The notes below the pieces were generated by a model. The model did not search any database. It was not told the origin of the DNA and worked only from the letters and a program-made list of their open reading frames with translations. DNA of 64,000 nt. Source: Leuctra nigra (Eukaryota > Arthropoda > Insecta > Plecoptera > Leuctridae). Location of the stretch: assembly GCA_934045905.1 (NCBI GenBank), contig CAKOGZ010000083.1, forward strand, positions 806,001 to 870,000, given 5' to 3'. This document shows, piece by piece, positions 10,974-24,976 of the stretch. Position numbers and translations under genes: made by a program. Within the stretch, counting starts at the first letter, position 1. Every line of letters begins with the position of its first letter.

Positions 10974-13168
10974 TAGATTCGTCACAAAGTAGGAAACAAA
11001 CAAAACTTTTTCAATATGACCTACTTCTAAAGTGGCACCCCCCTGTTTTTATCGAATTTTCTTGATGCCTACACAACGTTATGCCGAGAAATGTAATAAA
11101 ACACTTTTCGAAAAAAAATAGGCTTATAAATAAAATTATAAAAAAGAACCCCACTCTGCCCCCTTGGAGTCGCCCGACGCTGCCCTGTCAGATTATTATA
11201 TAATAAAGTTAGGTTAATACAGGTTAGCGAAGCGAGCGTAGCTGACTCATCACAAGCTTTAACCTCCATTGACTAAAAAATGGATGAAAACCTAGGAAAT
11301 GAGGAAAATCTAAGGAACATTGTTAATTGTTACATTGTTACCTTTGTAGGCTAACCTACATTGTTGGTCAATATACATTGACAAAAAAATGGATGAAAAT
11401 CTATCGGGGGTCGACCCATCAGCTTCTGAATAACATGAACAGTTAATTCCGGCGAATCGGAGAGTCTGACATAAAAAAGTGTTTCTGCACTTTTTAAGCC
11501 TCTCACCATCTACTATATAGGGTAACGTTGTCAACTCTCTTAGAGTAATAGATTCGTCACAAAGTAGGAAACAAATAAAAAAATATCAATATGAGCTACT
11601 TCTAAAGTGGCACCCCCCTATTTTTATCGAATTTTCTTGAAGCCTACACAACGTTATGCCGAGAAATGAAATAAAACACTTTTCGAAAATAATAGGCTTA
11701 TAAATAAAATTATAAAAAAGAACCCCACTCTGCCCCCTTGGAGTCGCCCGACGCTGCCCTGTCAGATTATTATATAATAAAGTAAGGTTAATACAGGTTA
11801 GCGAAGCGAGCGTAGCTGACTCATCACAAGCTTTAACCTCCATTGACTAAAAAATGGATGAAAACCTAGGAAATGAGGAAAATCTAAGGAACATTGTTAA
11901 TTGTTACATTGTTACCTTTGTAGGCTAACCTACATTGTTGGTCAATATACATTGACAAAAAAATGGATGAAAATCTATCGGGGGTCGACCCATCAGCTTC
12001 TGAATAACATGAACAGTTAATTCCGGCGAATCGGAGAGTCTGACATAAAAAAGTGTTTCTGCACTTTTTAAGCCTCTCACCATCTACTATATAGGGTAAC
12101 GTTGTCAACTCTCTTAGAGTAATAGATTCGTCACAAAGTAGGAAACAAATAAAAAAATATCAATATGAGTTACTTCTAAAGTGGCACCCCCCTATTTTTA
12201 TCGAATTTTCTTGAAGCCTACACAACGTTATGCCGAGAAATGAAATAAAACACTTTTCGAAAATAATAGGCTTATAAATAAAATTATAAAAAAGAACCCC
12301 ACTCTGCCCCCTTGGAGTCGCCCGACGCTGCCCTGTCAGATTATTATATAATAAAGTAAGGTTAATACAGGTTAGCGAAGCGAGCGTAGCTGACTCATCA
12401 CAAGCTTTAACCTCCATTGACTAAAAAATGGATGAAAACCTAGGAAATGAGGAAAATCTAAGGAACATTGTTAATTGTTACATTGTTACCTTTGTAGGCT
12501 AACCTACATTGTTGGTCAATATACATTGACAAAAAAATGGATGAAAATCTATCGGGGGTCGACCCATCAGCTTCTGAATAACATGAACAGTTAATTCCGG
12601 CGAATCGGAGAGTCTGACACAAAAAAGTGTTTCTGCACTTTTTAAGCCTCTCACCATCTACTATATAGGGTAACGTTGTCAACTCTCTTAGAGTAATAGA
12701 TTCGTCACAAAGTAGAAAACAAATAAAAAAATATCAATATGAGCTACTTCTTAAGTGGCACCCCCCTATTTTTATCGAATTTTCTTGAAGCCTACACAAC
12801 GTTATGCCGAGAAATGAAATAAAACACTTTTCGAAAATAATAGGCTTAACATTAACATGTAAAAAAAAATCTCCCCTCTGCCTCCTGGAGTCGCCCGACG
12901 TTGCCCGGTCAGATAATTTTATAATAAAGTTAGGTTAGGGTAGGTTAGCGAAGCGAGCGAAGCGAGCGTAGCTGACCCTTAACAAGCTTTAACCTACTGT
13001 GACAAAAAATTGATGAAAACCTATCAGGATTGTGCCCTTCTGCTTCTGAAGGACATAAACTAAGAAATGCGGCGTATCGGAGCGTCTGACAGAAAAAAGT
13101 GTTTCTGCACTTTTTAAGCCTCTCTCCATCATCTATATGGTGTATCATTTTCAGCTCTCTAAGAGTAA
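10974..13168 (+). repeat. Block 6: La-Lb-Lb-S
   Basis: La 10974-11548, Lb 11549-12122, Lb 12123-12696, S 12697-13168; 2,195 bp. The last Lb ends with the gacacaaaaaagtg variant and the following S starts cttcttaag, both otherwise typical of the S_A or edge subtypes, while the S core is S_T. Confidence 0.94.
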
Positions 13169-15364
13169 TAGATTCGTCACAAAGTAGGAAACAAACAAAA
13201 CTTTTTCAATATGACCTACTTCTAAAGTGGCACCCCCCTGTTTTTATCGAATTTTCTTGATGCCTACACAACGTTATGCCGAGAAATGTAATAAAACACT
13301 TTTCGAAAAAAAATAGGCTTATAAATAAAATTATAAAAAAGAACCCCACTCTGCCCCCTTGGAGTCGCCCGACGCTGCCCTGTCAGATTATTATATAATA
13401 AAGTTAGGTTAATACAGGTTAGCGAAGCGAGCGTAGCTGACTCATCACAAGCTTTAACCTCCATTGACTAAAAAATGGATGAAAACCTAGGAAATGAGGA
13501 AAATCTAAGGAACATTGTTAATTGTTACATTGTTACCTTTGTAGGCTAACCTACATTGTTGGTCAATATACATTGACAAAAAAATGGATGAAAATCTATC
13601 GGGGGTCGACCCATCAGCTTCTGAATAACATGAACAGTTAATTCCGGCGAATCGGAGAGTCTGACATAAAAAAGTGTTTCTGCACTTTTTAAGCCTCTCA
13701 CCATCTACTATATAGGGTAACGTTGTCAACTCTCTTAGAGTAATAGATTCGTCACAAAGTAGGAAACAAATAAAAATATATCAATATGAGCTACTTCTTA
13801 AGTGGCACCCCCCTATTTTTATCGAATTTTCTTGAAGCCTACACAACGTTATGCCGAGAAATGAAATAAAACACTTTTCTAAAATAATAGGCTTATAAAT
13901 AAAATTATAAAAAAGAACCCCACTCTGCCCCCTTGGAGTCGCCCGACGCTGCCCTGTCAGATTATTATATAATAAAGTAAGGTTAATACAGGTTAGCGAA
14001 GCGAGCGTAGCTGACTCATCACAAGCTTTAACCTCCATTGACTAAAAAATGGATGAAAACCTAGGAAATGAGGAAAATCTAAGGAACATTGTTAATTGTT
14101 ACATTGTTACCTTTGTAGGCTAACCTACATTGTTGGTCAATATACATTGACAAAAAAATGGATGAAAATCTATCGGGGGTCGACCCATCAGCTTCTGAAT
14201 AACATGAACAGTTAATTCCGGCGAATCGGAGAGTCTGACATAAAAAAGTGTTTCTGCACTTTTTAAGCCTCTCACCATCTACTATATAGGGTAACGTTGT
14301 CAACTCTCTTAGAGTAATAGATTCGTCACAAAGTAGGAAACAAATAAAATAATATCAATATGAGCTACTTCTAAAGTGGCACCCCCCTATTTTTATCGAA
14401 TTTTCTTGAAGCCTACACAACGTTATGCCGAGAAATGAAATAAAACACTTTTCGAAAATAATAGGCTTATAAATAAAATTATAAAAAAGAACCCCACTCT
14501 GCCCCCTTGGAGTCGCCCGACGCTGCCCTGTCAGATTATTATATAATAAAGTAAGGTTAATACAGGTTAGCGAAGCGAGCGTAGCTGACTCATCACAAGC
14601 TTTAACCTCCATTGACTAAAAAATGGATGAAAACCTAGGAAATGAAGAAAATCTAAGGAACATTGTTAATTGTTACATTGTTACCTTTGTAGGCTAACCT
14701 ACATTGTTGGTCAATATACATTGACAAAAAAAATGTATGAAAATCTATCGGGGGTCGACCCATCAGCTTCTGAATAACATGAACAGTTAATTCCGGCGAA
14801 TCGGAGAGTCTGACATAAAAAAGTGTTTCTGCACTTTTTAAGCCTCTCACCATCTACTATATAGGGTAACGTTGTCAACTCTCTTAGAGTAATAGATTCG
14901 TCACAAAGTAGGAAACAAATAAAAAAATATCAATATGAGCTACTTCTAAAGTGGCACCCCCCTATTTTTATCGAATTTTCTTGAAGCCTACACAACGTTA
15001 TGCCGAGAAATGAAATAAAACACTTTTCGAAAATAATAGGCTTAACATTAACATGTAAAAAAAAATCTCCCCTCTGCCTCCTGGAGTCGCCCGACGTTGC
15101 CCGGTCAGATAATTTTATAATAAAGTTAGGTTAGGGTAGGTTAGCGAAGCGAGCGAAGCGAGCGTAGCTGACCCTTAACAAGCTTTAACCTACTGTGACA
15201 AAAAATTGATGAAAACCTATCAGGATTGTGCCCTTCTGCTTCTGAAGGACATAAACTAAGAAATGCGGCGTATCGGAGCGTCTGACAGAAAAAAGTGTTT
15301 CTGCACTTTTTAAGCCTCTCTCCATCATCTATATGGTGTATCATTTTCAGCTCTCTAAGAGTAA
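13169..15364 (+). repeat. Block 7: La-Lb-Lb-S
   Basis: La 13169-13743, Lb 13744-14317, Lb 14318-14892, S 14893-15364; 2,196 bp. Nearly identical to block 8. A private substitution gives cttttctaaaataat near 13875 and another gives ataaaataatatc near 14344. Confidence 0.94.
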
Positions 15365-17560
15365 TAGATTCGTCACAAAGTAGGAAACAAACAAAACTTT
15401 TTCAATATGACCTACTTCTAAAGTGGCACCCCCCTGTTTTTATCGAATTTTCTTGATGCCTACACAACGTTATGCCGAGAAATGTAATAAAACACTTTTC
15501 GAAAAAAAATAGGCTTATAAATAAAATTATAAAAAAGAACCCCACTCTGCCCCCTTGGAGTCGCCCGACGCTGCCCTGTCAGATTATTATATAATAAAGT
15601 TAGGTTAATACAGGTTAGCGAAGCGAGCGTAGCTGACTCATCACAAGCTTTAACCTCCATTGACTAAAAAATGGATGAAAACCTAGGAAATGAGGAAAAT
15701 CTAAGGAACATTGTTAATTGTTACATTGTTACCTTTGTAGGCTAACCTACATTGTTGGTCAATATACATTGACAAAAAAATGGATGAAAATCTATCGGGG
15801 GTCGACCCATCAGCTTCTGAATAACATGAACAGTTAATTCCGGCGAATCGGAGAGTCTGACATAAAAAAGTGTTTCTGCACTTTTTAAGCCTCTCACCAT
15901 CTACTATATAGGGTAACGTTGTCAACTCTCTTAGAGTAATAGATTCGTCACAAAGTAGGAAACAAATAAAAATATATCAATATGAGCTACTTCTTAAGTG
16001 GCACCCCCCTATTTTTATCGAATTTTCTTGAAGCCTACACAACGTTATGCCGAGAAATGAAATAAAACACTTTTCGAAAATAATAGGCTTATAAATAAAA
16101 TTATAAAAAAGAACCCCACTCTGCCCCCTTGGAGTCGCCCGACGCTGCCCTGTCAGATTATTATATAATAAAGTAAGGTTAATACAGGTTAGCGAAGCGA
16201 GCGTAGCTGACTCATCACAAGCTTTAACCTCCATTGACTAAAAAATGGATGAAAACCTAGGAAATGAGGAAAATCTAAGGAACATTGTTAATTGTTACAT
16301 TGTTACCTTTGTAGGCTAACCTACATTGTTGGTCAATATACATTGACAAAAAAATGGATGAAAATCTATCGGGGGTCGACCCATCAGCTTCTGAATAACA
16401 TGAACAGTTAATTCCGGCGAATCGGAGAGTCTGACATAAAAAAGTGTTTCTGCACTTTTTAAGCCTCTCACCATCTACTATATAGGGTAACGTTGTCAAC
16501 TCTCTTAGAGTAATAGATTCGTCACAAAGTAGGAAACAAATAAAAAAATATCAATATGAGCTACTTCTAAAGTGGCACCCCCCTATTTTTATCGAATTTT
16601 CTTGAAGCCTACACAACGTTATGCCGAGAAATGAAATAAAACACTTTTCGAAAATAATAGGCTTATAAATAAAATTATAAAAAAGAACCCCACTCTGCCC
16701 CCTTGGAGTCGCCCGACGCTGCCCTGTCAGATTATTATATAATAAAGTAAGGTTAATACAGGTTAGCGAAGCGAGCGTAGCTGACTCATCACAAGCTTTA
16801 ACCTCCATTGACTAAAAAATGGATGAAAACCTAGGAAATGAAGAAAATCTAAGGAACATTGTTAATTGTTACATTGTTACCTTTGTAGGCTAACCTACAT
16901 TGTTGGTCAATATACATTGACAAAAAAAATGTATGAAAATCTATCGGGGGTCGACCCATCAGCTTCTGAATAACATGAACAGTTAATTCCGGCGAATCGG
17001 AGAGTCTGACATAAAAAAGTGTTTCTGCACTTTTTAAGCCTCTCACCATCTACTATATAGGGTAACGTTGTCAACTCTCTTAGAGTAATCGATTCGTCAC
17101 AAAGTAGGAAACAAATAAAAAAATATCAATATGAGCTACTTCTAAAGTGGCACCCCCCTATTTTTATCGAATTTTCTTGAAGCCTACACAACGTTATGCC
17201 GAGAAATGAAATAAAACACTTTTCGAAAATAATAGGCTTAACATTAACATGTAAAAAAAAATCTCCCCTCTGCCTCCTGGAGTCGCCCGACGTTGCCCGG
17301 TCAGATAATTTTATAATAAAGTTAGGTTAGGGTAGGTTAGCGAAGCGAGCGAAGCGAGCGTAGCTGACCCTTAACAAGCTTTAACCTACTGTGACAAAAA
17401 ATTGATGAAAACCTATCAGGATTGTGCCCTTCTGCTTCTGAAGGACATAAACTAAGAAATGCGGCGTATCGGAGCGTCTGACAGAAAAAAGTGTTTCTGC
17501 ACTTTTTAAGCCTCTCTCCATCAACTATATGGTGTATCATTTTCAGCTCTCTAAGAGTAA
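15365..17560 (+). repeat. Block 8: La-Lb-Lb-S
   Basis: La 15365-15939, Lb 15940-16513, Lb 16514-17088, S 17089-17560; 2,196 bp. Same order and subtypes as block 7. The S is S_T in its middle (acctactgtg) but has catcaactatatgg near its end, a form typical of S_A. Confidence 0.94.
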
Positions 17561-20331
17561 TAGATTCGTCACAAAGTAGGAAACAAACAAAACTTTTTCA
17601 ATATGACCTACTTCTAAAGTGGCACCCCCCTGTTTTTATCGAATTTTCTTGATGCCTACACAACGTTATGCCGAGAAATGTAATAAAACACTTTTCGAAA
17701 AAAAATAGGCTTATAAATAAAATTATAAAAAAGAACCCCACTCTGCCCCCTTGGAGTCGCCCGACGCTGCCCTGTCAGATTATTATATAATAAAGTTAAG
17801 TTAATACAGGTTAGCGAAGCGAGCGTAGCTGACTCATCACAAGCTTTAACCTCCATTGACTTAAAAATGGATGAAAACCTAGGAAATGAGGAAAATCTAA
17901 GGAACATTGTCAATTGTTACATTGTTACCTTTGTAGGCTAACCTACATTGTTGGTCAATATACATTGACAAAAAAATGGATGAAAATCTATCGGGGGTCG
18001 ACCCATCAGCTTCTGAATAACATGAACAGTTAATTCCGGCGAATCGGAGAGTCTGACATAAAAAAGTGTTTCTGCACTTTTTAAGCCTCTCACCATCTAC
18101 TATATAGGGTAACGTTGTCAACTCTCTTAGAGTAATAGATTCGTCACAAAGTAGGAAACAAATAAAAAAATATCAATATGAGCTACTTCTAAAGTGGCAC
18201 CCCCCTATTTTTATCGAATTTTCTTGAAGCCTACACAACGTTATGCCGAGAAATGAAATAAAACACTTTTCGGAAAAAAATAGGCTTATAAATAAAATTA
18301 TAAAAAAGAACCCCACTCTGCCCCCTTGGAGTCGCCCGACGCTGCCCTGTCAGATTATTATATAATAAAGTTAGGTTAATACAGGTTAGCGAAGCGAGCG
18401 TAGCTGACTCATCACAAGCTTTAACCTCCATTGACTAAAAAATGGATGAAAACCTAGGAAATGAGGAAAATCTAAGGAACATTGTTAATTGTTACATTGT
18501 TACCTTTGTAGGCTAACCTACATTGTTGGCCAATATACATTGACAAAAAAATGGATGAAAATCTATCGGGGGTCGACCCATCAGCTTCTGAATAACATGA
18601 ACAGTTAATTTCGGCGAATCGGAGAGTCTGACACAAAAAAGTGTTTCTGCACTTTTTAAGCCTCTCCCCATCTACTATATAGGGTAACGTTGTCAACTCT
18701 CTTAGAGTAATAGATTCGTCACAAAGTAGGAAACAAATAAAAATATATCAATATGAGCTACTTCTAAAGTGGCACCCCCCTATTTTTATCGAATTTTCTT
18801 GAAGCCTACACAACGTTATGCCGAGAAATGAAATATAACACTTTTCGAAAATAATAGGCTTATAAATAAAATTATAAAAAAGAACCCCACTCTGCCCCCT
18901 TGGAGTCGCCCGACGCTGCCCTGTCAGATTATTATATAATAAAGTAAGGTTAATACAGGTTAGCGAAGCGAGCGTAGCTGACTCATCACAAGCTTTAACC
19001 TCCATTGACTAAAAAATGGATGAAAACCTAGGAAATGAGGAAAATCTAAGGAACATTGTTAATTGTTACATTGTTACCTTTGTAGGCTAACCTACATTGT
19101 TGGTCAATATACATTGACAAAAAAATGGATGAAAATCTATCGGGGGTCGACCCATCAGCTTCTGAATAACATGAACAGTTAATTCCGGCGAATCGGAGAG
19201 TCTGACATAAAAAAGTGTTTCTGCACTTTTTAAGCCTCTCACCATCTACTATATAGGGTAACGTTGTCAACTCTCTTAGAGTAATAGATTCGTCACAAAG
19301 TAGGAAACAAATAAAAAAATATCAATATGAGCTACTTCTAAAGTGGCACCCCCCTATTTTTATCGAATTTTCTTGAAGCCTACACAACGTTATGCCGAGA
19401 AATGAAATAAAACACTTTTCGAAAATAATAGGCTTATAAATAAAATTATAAAAAAGAACCCCACTCTGCCCCCTTGGAGTCGCCCGACGCTGCCCTGTCA
19501 GATTATTATATAATAAAGTAAGGTTAATACAGGTTAGCGAAGCGAGCGTAGCTGACTCATCACAAGCTTTAACCTCCATTGACTAAAAAATGGATGAAAA
19601 CCTAGGAAATGAAGAAAATCTAAGGAACATTGTTAATTGTTACATTGTTACCTTTGTAGGCTAACCTACATTGTTGGTCAATATACATTGACAAAAAAAA
19701 TGTATGAAAATCTATCGGGGGTCGACCCATCAGCTTCTGAATAACATGAATAGTTAATTCCGGCGAATCGGAGAGTCTGACATAAAAAAGTGTTTCTGCA
19801 CTTTTTAAGCCTCTCACCATCTACTATATAGGGTAACGTTGTCAACTCTCTTAGAGTAATAGATTCGTCACAAAGTAGGAAACAAATAAAAAAATATCAA
19901 TATGAGCTACTTCTAAAGTGGCACCCCCCTATTTTTATCGAATTTTCTTGAAGCCTACACAACGTTATGCCGAGAAATGAAATAAAACACTTTTCGAAAA
20001 TAATAGGCTTAACATTAACATGTAAAAAAAAATCTCCCCTCTGCCTCCTGGAGTCGCCCGACGTTGCCCGGTCAGATAATTTTATAATAAAGTTAGGTTA
20101 GGGTAGGTTAGCGAAGCGAGCGAAGCGAGCGTAGCTGACCCTTAACAAGCTTTAACCTACTGTGACAAAAAATTGATGAAAACCTATCAGGATTGTGCCC
20201 TTCTGCTTCTGAAGGACATAAACTAAGAAATGCGGCTTATCGGAGCGTCTGACAGAAAAAAGTGTTTCTGCACTTTTTAAGCCTCTCTCCATCATCTATA
20301 TGGTGTATCATTTTCAGCTCTCTAAGAGTAA
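17561..20331 (+). repeat. Block 9: La-Lc-Lb-Lb-S
   Basis: La 17561-18135, Lc 18136-18710, Lb 18711-19284, Lb 19285-19859, S 19860-20331; 2,771 bp. The only complete block with Lc in second place followed by Lb. La carries the linked variants aagttaagtt and gacttaaaaatgg. The S has tgcggcttatcgg, which closes the antisense frame open in other S copies. Confidence 0.94.
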
Positions 20332-23300
20332 TAGATTCGTCACAAAGTAGGAAACAAACAAAACTTTTTCAATATGACCTACTTCTAAAGTGGCACCCCC
20401 CTGTTTTTATCGAATTTTCTTGATGCCTACACAACGTTATGCCGAGAAATGTAATAAAACACTTTTCGAAAAAAAATAGGCTTATAAATAAAATTATAAA
20501 AAAGAACCCCACTCTGCCCCCTTGGAGTCGCCCGACGCTGCCCTGTCAGATTATTATATAATAAAGTTAGGTTAATACAGGTTAGCGAAGCGAGCGTAGC
20601 TGACTCATCACAAGCTTTAACCTCCATTTACTAAAAAATGGATGAAAACCTAGGAAATGAGGAAAATCTAAGGAACATTGTTAATTGTTACATTGTTACC
20701 TTTGTAGGCTAACCTACATTGTTGGTCAATATACATTGACAAAAAAATGGATGAAAATCTATCGGGGGTCGACCCATCAGCTTCTGAATAACATGAACAG
20801 TTAATTCCGGCGAATCGGAGAGTCTGACATAAAAAAGTGTTTCTGCACTTTTTAAGCCTCTCACCATCTACTATATAGGGTAACGTTGTCAACTCTCTTA
20901 GAGTAATAGATTCGTCACAAAGTAGGAAACAAATAAAAATATATCAATATGAGCTACTTCTAAAGTGGCACCCCCCTATTTTTATCGAATTTTCTTGAAG
21001 CCTACACAACGTTATGCCGAGAAATGAAATAAAACACTTTTCGAAAATAATAGGCTTATAAATAAAATTATAAATAAGAACCCCACTCTGCCCCCTTGGA
21101 GTCGCCCGACGCTGCCCTGTCAGATTATTATATAATAAAGTAAGGTTAATACAGGTTAGCGAAGCGAGCGTAGCTGACTCATCACAAGCTTTAACCTCCA
21201 TTGACTAAAAAATGGATGAAAACCTAGGAAATGAGGAAAATCTAAGGAACATTGTTAATTGTTACATGGTTACCTTTGTAGGCTAACCTACATTGTTGGT
21301 CAATATACATTGACAAAAAAATGGATGAAAATCTATCGGGGGTCGACCCATCAGCTTCTGAATAACATGAACAGTTAATTCCGGCGAATCGGAGAGTCTG
21401 ACATAAAAAAGTGTTTCTGCACTTTTTAAGCCTCTCACCATCTACTATATAGGGTAACGTTGTCAACTCTCTTAGAGTAATAGATTCGTCACAAAGTAGG
21501 AAACAAATAAAAAAATATCAATATGAGCTACTTCTAAAGTGGCACCCCCCTATTTTTATCGAATTTTCTTGAAGCCTACACAACGTTATGCCGAGAAATG
21601 AAATAAAACACTTTTCGAAAATAATAGGCTTAACATTAACATGTAAAAAAAAATCTCCCCTCTGCCTCCTGGAGTCGCCCGACGTTGCCCGGTCCGATAA
21701 TTTTATAATAAAGTTAGGTTAGGGTAGGTTAGCGAAGCGAGCGAAGCGAGCGAAGCGAGCGTAGCTGACCCTTAACAAGCTTTAACCTACTGTGACAAAA
21801 AATTGATGAAAACCTATCAGGATTGTGCCCTTCTGCTTCTGAAGGACATAAACTAAGAAATGCGGCGTATCGGAGCGTCTGACAGAAAAAAGTGTTTCTG
21901 CACATTTTAAGCCTCTCTCCATCAACTATATGGTGTATCATTTTCAGCTCTCTAAGAGTAATAAATTCGTCACAAAGTAGGAAACAAACAAAACTTTTTC
22001 AATATGACCTACTTCTAAAGTGGCACCCCCTTGTTTTTATCGAATTTTCTTGATGCCTACACAACGTTATGCCGAGAAATGTAATAAAACACTTTTCGAA
22101 AAAAAATAGGCTTATAAATAAAATTATAAAAAAGAACCCCACTCTGCCCCCTTGGAGTCGCCCGACGCTGCCCTGTCAGATTATTATATAATAAAGTAAG
22201 GTTAATACAGGTTAGCGAAGCGAGCGTAGCTGACTCATCACAAGCTTTAACCTCCATTGACTAAAAAATGGATGAAAACCTAGGAAATGAGGAAAATCTA
22301 AGGAACATTGTTAATTGTTACATTGTTACCTTTGTAGGCTAACCTACATTGTTGGTCAATATACATTGACAAAAAAATGGATAAAAATCTATCGGGGGTC
22401 GACCCATCAGCTTCTGAATAACATGAACAGTTAATTCCGGCGAATCGGAGAGTCTGACATAAAAAAGTGTTTCTGCACTTTTTAAGCCTCTCACCATCTA
22501 CTATATAGGGTAACGTTGTCAACTCTCTTAGAGTAATAGATTCGTCACAAAGTAGGAAACAAATAAAAAAATATCAATATGAGCTACTTCTAAAGTGGCA
22601 CCCCCCTATTTTTATCGAATTTTCTTGAAGCCTACACAACGTTATGCCGAGAAATGAAATAAAACACTTTTCGAAAATAATAGGCTTATAAATAAAATTA
22701 TAAAAAAGAACCCCACTCTGCCCCCTTGGAGTCGCCCGACGCTGCCCTGTCAGATTATTATATAATAAAGTAAGGTTAATACAGGTTAGCGAAGCGAGCG
22801 TAGCTGACTCATCACAAGCTTTAGCCTCCATTGACTAAAAAATGGATGAAAACCTAGGAAATGAGGAAAATCTAAGGAACATTGTTAATTGTTACATTGT
22901 TACCTTTGTAGGCTAACCTACATTGTTGGTCAATATACATTGACAAAAAAATGGATGAAAATCTATCGGGGGTCGACCCATCAGCTTCTGAATAACATGA
23001 ACAGTTAATTCCGGCGAATCGGAGAGTCTGACATAAAAAAGTGTTTCTGCACTTTTTAAGCCTCTCACCATCTACTATATAGGGTAACGTTGTCAACTCT
23101 CTTAGAGTAATAGATTCGTCACAAAGTAGGAAACAAATAAGAAAATATCAATATGAGCTACTTCTAAAGTGGCACCCCCCTATTTTTATCGAATTTTCTT
23201 GAAGCCTACACAACGTTATGCCGAGAAATGAAATAAAACACTTTTCGAAAATAATAGGCTTATAAATAAAATTATAAAAAAGAACCCCACTCTGCCCCCT

Positions 23301-24976
23301 TGGAGTCGCCCGACGCTGCCCTGTCAGATTATTATATAATAAAGTAAGGTTAATACAGGTTAGCGAAGCGAGCGTAGCTGACTCATCACAAGCTTTAACC
23401 TCCATTGACTAAAAAATGGATGAAAACCTAGGAAATGAAGAAAATCTAAGGAACATTGTTAATTGTTACATTGTTACCTTTGTAGGCTAACCTACATTGT
23501 TGGTCAATATACATTGACAAAAAAAATGGATGAAAATCTATCGGGGGTCGACCCATCAGCTTCTGAATAACATGAACAGTTAATTCCGGCGAATCGGAGA
23601 GTCTGACATAAAAAAGTGTTTCTGCACTTTTTAAGCCTCTCACCATCTACTATATAGGGTAACGTTGTCAACTCTCTTAGAGTAATAGATTCGTCACAAA
23701 GTAGGAAACAAATAAAAAAATATCAATATGAGCTACTTCTAAAGTGGCACCCCCCTATTTTTATCGAATTTTCTTGAAGCCTACACAACGTTATGCCGAG
23801 AAATGAAATAAAACACTTTTCGAAAATAATAGGCTTATAAATAAAATTATAAAAAAGAACCCCACTCTGCCCCCTTGGAGTCGCCCGACGCTGCCCTGTC
23901 AGATTATTATATAATAAAGTAAGGTTAATACAGGTTAGCGAAGCGAGCGTAGCTGACTCATCACAAGCTTTAACCTCCATTGACTAAAAAATGGATGAAA
24001 ACCTAGGAAATGAGGAAAATCTAAGGAACATTGTTAATTGTTACATTGTTACCTTTGTAGGCTAACCTACATTGTTGGTCAATATACATTGACAAAAAAA
24101 TGGATGAAAATCTATCGGGGGTCGACCCATCAGCTTCTGAATAACATGAACAGTTAATTCCGGCGAATCGGAGAGTCTGACATAAAAAAGTGTTTCTGCA
24201 CTTTTTAAGCCTCTCACCATCTACTATATAGGGTAACGTTGTCAACTCTCTTAGAGTAATAGATTCGTCACAAAGTAGGAAACAAATAAGAAAATATCAA
24301 TATGAGCTACTTCTAAAGTGGCACCCCCCTATTTTTATCGAATTTTCTTGAAGCCTACACAACGTTATGCCGAGAAATGAAATAAAACACTTTTCGAAAA
24401 TAATAGGCTTATAAATAAAATTATAAAAAAGAACCCCACTCTGCCCCCTTGGAGTCGCCCGACGCTGCCCTGTCAGATTATTATATAATAAAGTTAAGTT
24501 AATACAGGTTAGCGAAGCGAGCGTAGCTTACTCATCACAAGCTTTAACCTCCATTGACTTAAAAATGGATGAAAACCTAGGAAATGAGGAAAATCTAAGG
24601 AACATTGTTAATTGTTACATTGTTACCTTTGTAGGCTAACCTACATTGTTGGTCAATATACATTGACAAAAAAATGGATGAAAATCTATCGGGGGTCGAC
24701 CCATCAGCTTCTGAATAACATGAACAGTTAATTCCGGCGAATCGGAGAGTCTGACATAAAAAAGTGTTTCTGCACTTTTTAAGCCTCTCACCATCTACTA
24801 TATAGGGTAACGTTGTCAACTCTCTTAGAGTAATAGATTCGTCACAAAGTAGGAAACAAATAAAAAAATATCAATATGAGCTACTTCTAAAGTGGCACCC
24901 CCCTATTTTTATCGAATTTTCTTGAAGCCTACACAACGTTATGCCGAGAAATGAAATAAAACACTTTTCGAAAAAA
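19427..24976 (+). repeat. 5,550-bp tandem segmental duplication, copy 1
   Basis: Positions 19427-25069 match 24977-30619 at a constant offset of 5,550. All private variants I followed are shared at this offset, and I saw no mismatch inside. The copy holds the rear of block 9, block 10 and most of block 11. Because the match (about 5,643 bp) is slightly longer than the offset, the copies are directly adjacent and the exchange point lies in 24977-25069. Confidence 0.9.
20332..21961 (+). repeat. Block 10: La-Lb-S (481-bp S)
   Basis: La 20332-20906, Lb 20907-21480, S 21481-21961; 1,630 bp. The S has three GCGAAGCGA units. Private variants: cctccattta near 20621, taaataagaacc near 21071, ttacatggttacc near 21262, ggtccgataa near 21691. 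All recur 5,550 bp downstream. Confidence 0.94.
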
